A stretch of 38,434 nt of DNA from Candidatus Buchananbacteria bacterium (GTDB lineage: Bacteria; Patescibacteriota; Patescibacteriia; Buchananbacterales; UBA6539): the NCBI GenBank assembly GCA_013359225.1, contig JABWCG010000005.1, positions 1-38,434 of the forward strand. Reading direction: 5' to 3'. Shown in pieces: positions 32,463 to 38,434 of this stretch (positions are counted from its first letter, which is position 1; each line of letters opens with the position of its first letter). The notes under the pieces are model-generated. The model made no database searches. It was not told the DNA's origin and saw nothing but the letters and a program-made list of their open reading frames with translations. The translations under genes were made by a program, and so were the position numbers.

Positions 32463-32487
32463 AAAGAAACCGTGGAGGTACCTTACA

Positions 32488-33948
32488 ATGGCGAAATTGC
32501 CGCCGAACGTGCAGTACATTGGCCCTGAGAGTTTGGGGCTACCATTGGCAACCGGTAAGGTGCGAAACACCTATGCCGTGCCTGGACATGACGATTTGCT
32601 GTTGCCGCTGGCAACCGACCGTCTTTCCATTTTCGACTTTGTGCTTAACGCACTGGTCAAAAACAAAGGCGAGATTTTAAACGCCATGAGTGTTTTTTGG
32701 CGCTTACGCCTGTTGGCTGATCGGTGTCCGCATGACCTAGTGGCGTGCGGCGCAGCGATTGATGATTTTTTGTTGCCCAGTCTGCGCGGCAACATTGAAC
32801 TGCAAAAGCGCGCCGTTGTGGTGCGTAAACTCAAGATGGTTCCCCGCGAGATGATCGTGCGCGGATACCTGACCGGCTCTGGCTGGCCAAAGTATCAAGA
32901 GACCGGAGAGGTCTGTGGCCATAAGTTGCCGCCTGGGTTGCACGACGGTTCAAAGTTACCGTATCCGATTTTCACACCAACCAGCAAGGCGACAGTGGGA
33001 CACGATGTTCACGTTGACGCCAACAGCGTGGTGGCGGAATTTGGTTTCGGTTACGAGCGGACCGTGCTACAACTGTACGGATTGGCACGCGACTTTTGCG
33101 CCGAACGTGGCATTCTTTTGGTTGATACCAAGTTTGAGATGGGCGAAGGCGTTGTCTTTGGCGACGAACTGTTGACGCCCGACTCCAGCCGATTTTGGTC
33201 GCGTGACGCCTGGCTTGCGGCCCAAGCCAAAGGCAAGGTGCCACCAGCGTTTGACAAGGAATTTGTCCGCACTTGGGGCAAGGGTCTTGGCATTGACAAA
33301 CGCAATCCGGAAAATCCCGATGATGTTGATTGGGTGCACGCGCAAGTCGTTCCGCCAGAGATCTTGGCGACAACGACTCAGATTTACCGCTACATTTTCT
33401 GGCGCCTGACCGACAAGAAGCTGGAAGTGTTTCAGGCTGACGAGATGGGTATTGACGTTGACCAGCCCGAAATCAACGTCGACGTTGTCGTTGGCAGCGA
33501 AAGCGATTTGCCGCAGGTTACCAGCGCGGTTGAAGAGGTGCGGGAGCTGTCTGGTGCCGGACAAGTTCGGTTGCACGTGTGCAGCTGTCATCGCAACCCC
33601 GACATGCTGCGAATGTACATTGAACAGCTCAAGGATGTTGACGTCATCGTAGCCGGTGCTGGCAAAGCGGCGGCGCTACCGGGCGTTGTCAAGAGTTGGC
33701 TTGGCCATTTCGGCAAAGATCATATTCCTGTCATTGGCGTGGCGTTGGAGGGGTCTGACTATGCCGACAATGACGCGGCGGAACTGTCCATTGCTCAGTT
33801 GCCCGGCCAGCCGGTTGAACTTGACGCCGAAGGCAGGGTTTATTTTGGGGCGCAAGGGATGCGTCGGGCGCTCAAGGCGGCGGTGGAGGATGAATTCCTG
33901 CCGCGTAAGATTTCGCCCAAGGAGGCAAAGTTCAATATCGGTGCGTGA
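32488..33948 (+). CDS. purC-purE: Fused SAICAR synthetase (PurC) and PurE-type AIR carboxylase/mutase
   Basis: One 486-residue chain. Residues about 10-320 are PurC: ATDRLSIFDFVL, PREMIVRGYLTGSGWPKYQ, PIFTPTSKATVGHD, DTKFEMG and LTPDSSRFW. Residues about 330-480 are PurE: VVVGSESDLP (from V332), the catalytic-His motif in CSCHRNPD, and AGAGKAAALPGVV, where class I enzymes read GGAAHLPGM, so a conserved His is Ala. Domain order matches the animal PAICS fusion, but the PurE half resembles bacterial class I more. Together it converts AIR to SAICAR. No purK is in the window. Start ATG 32488 with GGAGG 10 bases upstream. GC-rich, own promoter and terminator. Confidence 0.92.
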   Translation: MAKLPPNVQYIGPESLGLPLATGKVRNTYAVPGHDDLLLPLATDRLSIFDFVLNALVKNKGEILNAMSVFWRLRLLADRCPHDLVACGAAIDDFLLPSLRGNIELQKRAVVVRKLKMVPREMIVRGYLTGSGWPKYQETGEVCGHKLPPGLHDGSKLPYPIFTPTSKATVGHDVHVDANSVVAEFGFGYERTVLQLYGLARDFCAERGILLVDTKFEMGEGVVFGDELLTPDSSRFWSRDAWLAAQAKGKVPPAFDKEFVRTWGKGLGIDKRNPENPDDVDWVHAQVVPPEILATTTQIYRYIFWRLTDKKLEVFQADEMGIDVDQPEINVDVVVGSESDLPQVTSAVEEVRELSGAGQVRLHVCSCHRNPDMLRMYIEQLKDVDVIVAGAGKAAALPGVVKSWLGHFGKDHIPVIGVALEGSDYADNDAAELSIAQLPGQPVELDAEGRVYFGAQGMRRALKAAVEDEFLPRKISPKEAKFNIGA

Positions 33949-33965
33949 AGCATCGTTATCGTTAC

Positions 33966-34004
33966 CGGCCAGATTGATACATGGGTATCGCTGGCCGTTT
34001 TTAT
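33966..34004 (+). terminator. purCE terminator
   Basis: CGGCCAG (33966-33972) pairs with CTGGCCG (33991-33997), with an inner GATAC-ATGG-GTATC stem, followed by TTTTTATTT. Confidence 0.92.
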
Positions 34005-34034
34005 TTGACTTTCGCTTTATTTTTAGCCTAAGAT
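34005..34034 (+). promoter_or_regulatory. Promoter of the bifunctional-nuclease-family gene
   Basis: TTGACT (34005-34010), an 18-base spacer and TAAGAT (34029-34034). A second -10-like GATAAT overlaps at 34032-34037. The promoter abuts the purCE terminator. Confidence 0.7.
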
Positions 34035-34068
34035 AATCCCATGGACCTTAACCGTGGAGGAGGCCACC

Positions 34069-34629
34069 ATGATGCCAGAAGAAAGTTACCGTCTGGTGCG
34101 TCTAGTTTGTGTGATGAACACAAACCAAGGCCCGGCCTTAATGCTTTCTGACGAGCAGTCGGACCAGTCTTTTTTGATCATGATTTTGGTGCAAGACGCG
34201 GACATGATCAGCCAGATATTATCTTTGCGTGAGCAAGGCGTCACGTTGCCGGTGCCAACAACCTATGAACTCTTTGAGTTAATGCTTGAAAAATTTGACG
34301 CGCGGGTTTCTTCCGTGCGCATTACGGGCATTACTCCGGAGGGCAGGTTTTGCGCCGAGCTGGACATGTATCGTGGTGACGATTACTATCCGACAACAGC
34401 GCGCGTGTCTGACGCAATTGGCTTGGCCGTAGCGTTTGATGTGCCCATTCTGGCGGCGGAAGAAGTATTCGATCGAGTGAACATTATTAGGTTTGAAGTG
34501 ATTGATCACGCCGAACCTGACGACGGTATTGCTGGATTGCCCGATGGCGGGTTGTCGCCAGCTTCTTTGGACGGGTCAAGCGTATTGCAGACGCTTGACG
34601 ATGCTAATCGCGACGGACATTTGAATTGA
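34069..34629 (+). CDS. Bifunctional nuclease family (BFN, DUF151) domain protein
   Basis: The 186 residues from ATG 34069 match the BFN pattern from about 10 to 135: ALMLSDEQSDQSFLIMILVQ; PTTYELFELMLEKFDARVSSV; a central FCAEL strand; TTARVSDAIGLAVAFDVPIL; and AAEEVFDRV. The family is named for DNase/RNase activity shown for a few members; many are of unknown role. The last about 45 residues are Asp/Gly-rich and probably disordered. GGAGGAGG (34056-34063) sets the start at ATG 34069 or ATG 34072. GTG 34054 would overlap the SD and is rejected. GC-rich, own promoter and terminator, so it belongs to the same class as the pur genes. Confidence 0.82.
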   Translation: MMPEESYRLVRLVCVMNTNQGPALMLSDEQSDQSFLIMILVQDADMISQILSLREQGVTLPVPTTYELFELMLEKFDARVSSVRITGITPEGRFCAELDMYRGDDYYPTTARVSDAIGLAVAFDVPILAAEEVFDRVNIIRFEVIDHAEPDDGIAGLPDGGLSPASLDGSSVLQTLDDANRDGHLN

Positions 34630-34653
34630 AGGGTTAGAAGCTAACCCTTTTTT
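34629..34653 (+). terminator. Terminator after the bifunctional-nuclease-family gene
   Basis: AAGGGTTAG (34629-34637) pairs with CTAACCCTT (34641-34649) around AAG, followed by TTTT. Confidence 0.93.
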
Positions 34654-34659
34654 ATTTGG

Positions 34660-34689
34660 TTGACTTTTGAATGGTAGTGAAGGTATTAT
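34660..34689 (+). promoter_or_regulatory. Promoter of the lipoprotein gene
   Basis: TTGACT (34660-34665), an 18-base spacer and TATTAT (34684-34689). The ATG at 34699 is 9 bases downstream. Confidence 0.78.
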
Positions 34690-34698
34690 TAATATTGT

Positions 34699-35088
34699 AT
34701 GGAGGATAAAAAATTGGGATATTTAAAAACAGCAATGCTTTTGGTGTTTTCTTTTTTTATTTTAACCGGCTGCGGTGTGGTTGTTGAAATGTCAAAAACA
34801 ATTACTCAAAAAACGCAGATTGAGCAGCTTAAGCAATCTCAAAAAACCGCCGCGATTATCAACTGTCAGGAGCTGTGTCAGGATAAACTTTCCACTAACG
34901 GTATTGAGGCTGATGACAGCCCCTGTTTAAGCAATCAGATTATTGAAGACTGGGTATGTGATATTGCCCATTCGCCGCGTCAAGAAATTGATAATCTGCC
35001 GGAAAATCAATGCGAGGCTTTTCGTACGGGGCAGGCGCATCACTTTGTTGAACTTGACGGCAATTGTAATGTAATCAAAGTGTACTAA
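34699..35088 (+). CDS. Small Cys-rich lipoprotein of unknown function
   Basis: The 129 residues carry a lipoprotein signal peptide: basic start, hydrophobic core AMLLVFSFFI and lipobox LTGC. The mature part has about six further Cys (NCQELCQDK, SPCL, WVCDI, NQCEAF, GNCNVI), suggesting disulfides or metal binding outside the membrane. I recognise no family. Two starts compete. ATG 34699 fits the leaderless pattern (9 bases after the -10 box). TTG 34714 lies 8 bases after GGAGG (34701-34705) and would give a tidier signal peptide, MGYLKTAMLL. Own promoter and terminator. Confidence 0.78.
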   Translation: MEDKKLGYLKTAMLLVFSFFILTGCGVVVEMSKTITQKTQIEQLKQSQKTAAIINCQELCQDKLSTNGIEADDSPCLSNQIIEDWVCDIAHSPRQEIDNLPENQCEAFRTGQAHHFVELDGNCNVIKVY

Positions 35089-35110
35089 TATTTAGTTATT
35101 AGTAAATAAA

Positions 35111-35147
35111 AAAACGAACTAATTTTTTGATCAGCTCGTTTTTTATT
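35111..35147. terminator. Bidirectional terminator between the lipoprotein gene and the reverse VIT gene
   Basis: AAAACGA (35111-35117) pairs with TCGTTTT (35136-35142), plus CT/AG inside, with T runs on both strands' 3' sides. Confidence 0.82.
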
Positions 35148-35152
35148 TTATC

Positions 35153-36022
35153 TTAAACCTCAACACCAAAAATGATTTTGACAATCCAGCCGACGCCAAA
35201 AGAAAGCGAGGCAATACCAAGACTGATAATAGTCATTTCTAAAAATCTTTTTTTGAATGGCAGGTTTTGGGCGATGGAAGTATAAAAAGTAAAAAGCAAA
35301 ATGACGATAATAGCATTAAAAATAGTCCAGACTAGCGACAGATAAATGTTCTTGACGATTAAATATGGAGCGATCAAAAATAATACGGTGATAACGTAGG
35401 TAATGCCGGTATAAATTGACGCTCGAAGCGGCTCTTTGCCGTCATTTTCTGATTTGGTTGATAAATATTCAGAAGCGGCCATAGAAAATGAAGCGGCGAT
35501 ACCAGTGATAAGACCAGTGACGGCAATAAGTTGAGCGTTTTGCAGGGCAAAGGTTAAACCGGCCAGCGCGCCAGTTAGTTCAACAAGCGCATCGTTTAAA
35601 CCAAGAACAATTGAGCCGACATATTTTAATCTTTCCTCATTTAAAAGATTGATGAGTGCACCTTCGTGTCGGTGTTCGTCTTTGATGACTTGATTTGCTT
35701 CCGGTAACACCTGAGCAATTTCTTGGTAGAGTTTTTGGGCTGATTTTTCACCCTTTTCCATGAGGCGGATACCAAACGTAATGCCAAGTATCCGTGAAAT
35801 AATATAATATTTAAGAATGTTAAACCGGCTGGGGCCGACTTTGACGCCAGAATACTGTTCCCAAAAGTGATAATGTCCAAGCTCGTCTTCGGCAATTTCT
35901 GCCAGAATTCTTTCATTGCCATTTTGTTTAATTTTTTGAGATAATTTGCGGTAGACGTAATACTCAGTGATCTCGTTTTTCTGGGCTTTTAAAATAAGTT
36001 TTTTAGTCTGTTGGTCAATCAT
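35153..36022 (-). CDS. Rubrerythrin-like/VIT-family membrane protein (probable Fe/Mn transporter)
   Basis: The 289 residues join a ferritin-like domain (about 1-130) to a VIT/CCC1 transporter (about 130-289). Ferritin-like metal ligands are visible as NEITEYYVYRK, AEIAEDELGHYHFW and KDEHRHEGAL. The VIT half starts GSIVLGLNDALVELTGALAG and has about five membrane helices. Related ferritin-VIT proteins export iron or manganese in other bacteria; the metal here is inferred. Third gene of the glyA-folD operon, 3 bases after folD; no SD. Confidence 0.9.
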   Translation of the reverse strand: MIDQQTKKLILKAQKNEITEYYVYRKLSQKIKQNGNERILAEIAEDELGHYHFWEQYSGVKVGPSRFNILKYYIISRILGITFGIRLMEKGEKSAQKLYQEIAQVLPEANQVIKDEHRHEGALINLLNEERLKYVGSIVLGLNDALVELTGALAGLTFALQNAQLIAVTGLITGIAASFSMAASEYLSTKSENDGKEPLRASIYTGITYVITVLFLIAPYLIVKNIYLSLVWTIFNAIIVILLFTFYTSIAQNLPFKKRFLEMTIISLGIASLSFGVGWIVKIIFGVEV

Positions 36023-36025
36023 ACA

Positions 36026-36856
36026 TTATAGGCTTAGTTGATAAGTATTTTCTAATAACATGGCAACGGTTAATGGGCCAACGCCGCCAGGCACGGGGGT
36101 AAGCCAGGAGGCAACTTCAACAACATCTTTAGCAACATCACCTTTCCAGGTATTTTTGCCAACAAGTGTGGTCCCAAGATCAATAACGATGGCACCGGGC
36201 TTGACCATTGATTTATTAATAAGTCCGGGTTGTCCGACAATAGAAATTAAAATATCGGCTTGCACGGTCTCTTGCGATAAATTGGCATCCGGTGTGACAA
36301 TCCTTGTTTTTAGGCCGAGAGCAGAGAGATTTTTTTTAAGCGGCTGAGAAAAAATTGGATTTTTTGCCAGCACTACCGCCTGTTTATTTTGTAGGCTTTC
36401 TTTTGTTTCTCGTAAAACAAGATCAATAGCTTTAATTAATGGTGAATTAACTGCCGCCTGGTCTAAATTTTTGGGGTGAAAGCCGTCAACATCTTTTTGG
36501 GGACTGATTCGGTTGATGATTGTTTGGGTATTAAATTTTTTTGGAATTGGTACCTGAATGATAATCGCATCAATTTCCGGATCCTTGTTAAGCCAATCAA
36601 TCATTTCAAGAATTTCAGCTTCGGTAATGTTTGGGTAAAACTCACCACCACAAAAATAACCATGAAAATTGATGCCAACTTTTTGGCAGGCTAATTTCTT
36701 TTTTTCAACGTAGCGCCGGGAAGCCGGATCATCACCAATTAAAATCACCGCCAAACCGGGGTGGTGTTTTGATTGGCTGATTTTATTTTTTAGTTCCAGT
36801 AGTAGTTCCTGGCTGATTTTGTCGCCGTCGATTAATTGGGCGGTTTTTTTTGACAT
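36026..36856 (-). CDS. folD: FolD-family methylenetetrahydrofolate dehydrogenase/cyclohydrolase with degenerate cofactor motifs
   Basis: The 276 residues align end to end with FolD, which interconverts 5,10-methylene- and 10-formyl-tetrahydrofolate. Kept: the catalytic Tyr/Lys (Y49, K53 in RRYVEKKKLAC), QVPIP (Q101), KDVDGFHP (D122, D124) and PVPGGVGPLTVAMLLENT. Changed: the usual PCTPxG reads NSPLIKA (138-144), and the NADP-loop pattern GxSxxxGxP reads AKNPIFSQP (164-172), losing the conserved Gly and Ser. It may use a different cofactor mode, keep only cyclohydrolase activity, or be weakly active. It lies 6 bases after glyA. Confidence 0.9.
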   Translation of the reverse strand: MSKKTAQLIDGDKISQELLLELKNKISQSKHHPGLAVILIGDDPASRRYVEKKKLACQKVGINFHGYFCGGEFYPNITEAEILEMIDWLNKDPEIDAIIIQVPIPKKFNTQTIINRISPQKDVDGFHPKNLDQAAVNSPLIKAIDLVLRETKESLQNKQAVVLAKNPIFSQPLKKNLSALGLKTRIVTPDANLSQETVQADILISIVGQPGLINKSMVKPGAIVIDLGTTLVGKNTWKGDVAKDVVEVASWLTPVPGGVGPLTVAMLLENTYQLSL

Positions 36857-36862
36857 GGCAGT

Positions 36863-38110
36863 TTACATCCCTTCGTAAATCGGAAATTGCTTAACCAGTT
36901 CGGCGACAGTTGCTTTTAGCTCAGCGTGAATATTAGTATCTTTAATATTCTTTAACTGTTTGGCAATAATGGTGCCGATAATTTTCATTTCTGACTCCTT
37001 CATGCCACGGGTGGTGAGCGCCGGAGTACCAAGACGGATACCCGTTGGTTCAAAAGCTGAACCGGGGTCGTAGGGGATGGTGTTACGATTAGTGTAAATG
37101 CCGCCATCGGCTAAAACTTCGGATGCAGTTCGGCCGGTAATCTTTAGCGGGTTACAATCAATTAACATAAGATGGATATCAGTGCCGCCGGAAACCAAAC
37201 GAATACCTTCGTTGAGCAGGGCATTTGCCAACGCTTTGGCATTTTTAACAATTTGGTTGCCGTATTGTTTAAATTCCGGTTTTAGAGCTTCATTAAAGCA
37301 GACTGCTTTGGCGGCAATAACGTGTTCGAGTGGCCCACCCTGCATGCCGGGGAAAATTGCTTTATCAATGTCTTTGGCAAATTTTTCTTTGCTTAAAATG
37401 ACGGCGCTGCGCGGACCACGCAATGTTTTATGTGTTGTGGTCATGACAAAATCAGCATGCGGAAATGGTTGAGGGTGATCGCCGGAAATGCATAAACCGA
37501 CAAAATGAGAAATGTCGGCTAAAAGCAGGGCGCCAACTTCGTCGGCAATGTCTTTCCAAATTTTAAAATCAAAAATTCTCGGGTAAGCCGTGGCGCCGGT
37601 GACGATTAATTTTGGTTTTTCTTTTTTAGCCATGGCACGTACCTGATCATAATCAATCATTTCAGTTTTTTGGCTAACGCCATATTGGACAAAATGATAG
37701 AGCTGGCCCGACAGATTAACCGGGTGGCCGTGTGTTAAGTGTCCACCCTGATCAAGTTTCATACCCATAACGGTATCGCCTGGCTTGAGTGTTGCTAGAT
37801 AAATTGCCAGGTTAGCCGGACTGCCGGCATTCGGCTGAACATTGGCATGTTCGGCGTTAAACAATTTTTTAGCGCGGCTGATTGCTAAGTCTTCAACTTG
37901 ATCAATATATTGGTTGCCGGTGTAATAGCGTTTGTGTGGGTAGCCCTCGGCATACTTATTTGATAGAGTGCTGGCCATTGCTTCCAGGACGGCAATGGAG
38001 GCGTGGTTCTCGGAAGGAATCATCGCCAGACCGTCTTGCTGACGCTTGGTTTCTTGATTGATTAGGTCGAAAATTTCAGGATCTTGTTGTGCTAAGTGTT
38101 CGTATTTCAT
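36863..38110 (-). CDS. glyA: Serine hydroxymethyltransferase
   Basis: PLP enzyme making glycine and 5,10-methylene-tetrahydrofolate from serine. In the 415 residues: MIPSENHAS, GYPHKRYYTG (usual YYGG), the PLP-region NAGSPANLAIY, HLTHGHPVN (usual HGSPVN), DISHFVGL, the PLP lysine K228 in TTTHKTLRGPR, and PGMQGGP. Length is typical. First gene of the glyA-folD-VIT operon; no SD and no convincing promoter, though AATACT sits 6 bases before the ATG. Confidence 0.97.
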   Translation of the reverse strand: MKYEHLAQQDPEIFDLINQETKRQQDGLAMIPSENHASIAVLEAMASTLSNKYAEGYPHKRYYTGNQYIDQVEDLAISRAKKLFNAEHANVQPNAGSPANLAIYLATLKPGDTVMGMKLDQGGHLTHGHPVNLSGQLYHFVQYGVSQKTEMIDYDQVRAMAKKEKPKLIVTGATAYPRIFDFKIWKDIADEVGALLLADISHFVGLCISGDHPQPFPHADFVMTTTHKTLRGPRSAVILSKEKFAKDIDKAIFPGMQGGPLEHVIAAKAVCFNEALKPEFKQYGNQIVKNAKALANALLNEGIRLVSGGTDIHLMLIDCNPLKITGRTASEVLADGGIYTNRNTIPYDPGSAFEPTGIRLGTPALTTRGMKESEMKIIGTIIAKQLKNIKDTNIHAELKATVAELVKQFPIYEGM

Positions 38111-38131
38111 AGAGGTAGTATTTATTTAAGC

Positions 38132-38195
38132 TTATCAAATAAAAAACCGCCTGTAAATTTAGCTAAAAGTAGCTTGGTCTAAAACAAGGCGGTTT
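38132..38195 (-). terminator. Terminator of the reverse surface-protein gene, upstream of glyA
   Basis: On the reverse strand AAACCGCCT (38195-38187) pairs with AGGCGGTTT (38152-38144), with AGCT/AGCT inside, followed by TTTTTTATTT. Between the hairpin and the stop at 38257 I see only AT-rich sequence. Confidence 0.85.
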
Positions 38196-38256
38196 GAAAG
38201 TTATTTGAATTCCAGAGACTCAAAAATCATGTTTTTATCTTAGCAATTTTAAATTA

Positions 38257-38434
38257 TTATAGCAAATCATCTGGACCCCCTACCGGGTTTTCTTCATCCA
38301 CTACCACTGGCTGGGGTTCGGGTTCTGCGACTTCTTCTTCCTGTTGTACCACCTCGTCAGTTGGGTATTCGCAGGTACCGTCATCATTCGTAGCGTCTTG
38401 GCTGTAGTTAGTGGCAGTTTGATCCGTACAGCCA
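38257..38434 (-). CDS. C-terminal end of a probable surface protein with a DDGTC repeat, truncated by the window edge
   Basis: A reverse frame enters from the right edge and ends at TAA 38259-38257. The 58 visible residues start GCTDQTATNY and continue DATNDDGTC, a copy of the Cys-bounded repeat GCTDxxAxNYxxxAxxDDGSC found in secreted and cell-surface proteins of several bacterial groups. A tail rich in Glu, Pro and Val follows (EEEVAEPEPQPVVVDEE) and ends PDDLL. An extracellular location is inferred from the repeat. The start and the rest of the protein are outside the window. Confidence 0.8.
   Translation of the reverse strand, partial: GCTDQTATNYSQDATNDDGTCEYPTDEVVQQEEEVAEPEPQPVVVDEENPVGGPDDLL

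Noticed and set aside
28991-34660. Assembly chimera as the explanation for the GC-rich pur block
   Set aside because: Short GC-rich units (334-777, 4895-5053, 9445-10314) are also scattered between AT-rich genes, and the promoters of both classes share the same boxes and are interleaved.
1-38434. UGA recoding as in Gracilibacteria/SR1
   Set aside because: Several full-length genes end in TGA at the expected position and none reads through TGA.
1-38434. CRISPR array, insertion sequence, prophage or attachment site
   Set aside because: No regularly spaced direct repeats, transposase, integrase or phage structural genes were seen.

Overview
The window looks like a chromosomal segment of a Candidate Phyla Radiation (Patescibacteria) bacterium, or a close relative. 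That is inferred from several things seen together: many single-copy core genes packed tightly; a secreted protein with two RSADFGTIYYI/YGADWS-type surface repeats that I associate with this group; a Mur ligase without the usual N-terminal UDP-binding domain; a Trm11-like methyltransferase with a TEPFLG motif; and a C-terminal DDGTC surface repeat. TGA is used as an ordinary stop (for example the genes ending at 12645, 27957 and 33948), so this is not a UGA-recoded Gracilibacteria/SR1-type genome. No tRNA, rRNA, CRISPR array, insertion sequence or prophage was seen.

Layout. 1-800: the tail of an unknown gene and an orphan reverse gene. 928-4713: secreted HExxH protein, argS, lone receiver protein. 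4730-5223: a reverse 52-residue Asn/Ala-rich peptide gene with structured flanks. 5224-9132: ileS and a NIF3-like gene. 9133-9444: no convincing protein gene, but a self-contained reverse transcription unit that folds as a rod-like RNA. 9445-10314: reverse inositol-monophosphatase-family gene. 10412-12645: ruvA, murE-like ligase, small membrane protein. 12646-12990: long rpoBC leader with two terminator-like hairpins. 12991-20348: rpoB-rpoC. 20516-24689: ftsK, RodZ-like gene, recA. 24747-26648 (reverse): rpsF-ssb-rpsR-efp-small basic protein operon with a structured leader. 26854-28990: Trm11-like methyltransferase and convergent ychF. 29161-33948: purB-purH and a purC-purE fusion. 34069-35088: bifunctional-nuclease-family gene and a lipoprotein. 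35153-38110 (reverse): glyA-folD-rubrerythrin/VIT operon. 38257-38434: the end of a reverse surface-protein gene.

Two kinds of gene start coexist. AT-richer core genes have no visible Shine-Dalgarno (SD) sequence. Where such a gene is first in its transcript, a good -10 box often lies only 6-11 bases before the ATG, which predicts leaderless mRNA (928, 4324, 5224, 10412, 11061, 26854, 28990). A second, visibly GC-richer set (334-777, 4895-5053, purH, purCE, 34069-34629, and more weakly 9445-10314 and purB) has longer leaders, in most cases a strong GGAGG, and individual terminators. Promoters of both sets have the same TTGACw-17/18-TAnnnT form, and several divergent pairs have back-to-back or overlapping -35 boxes.

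Metabolically, the purC-purE fusion, purB and purH together cover AIR to IMP. GlyA and FolD could supply the one-carbon units that PurH needs, but FolD has degenerate cofactor motifs. The rest is core information processing (RNA polymerase, translation factors, two tRNA synthetases, recombination and DNA translocation) plus envelope functions.
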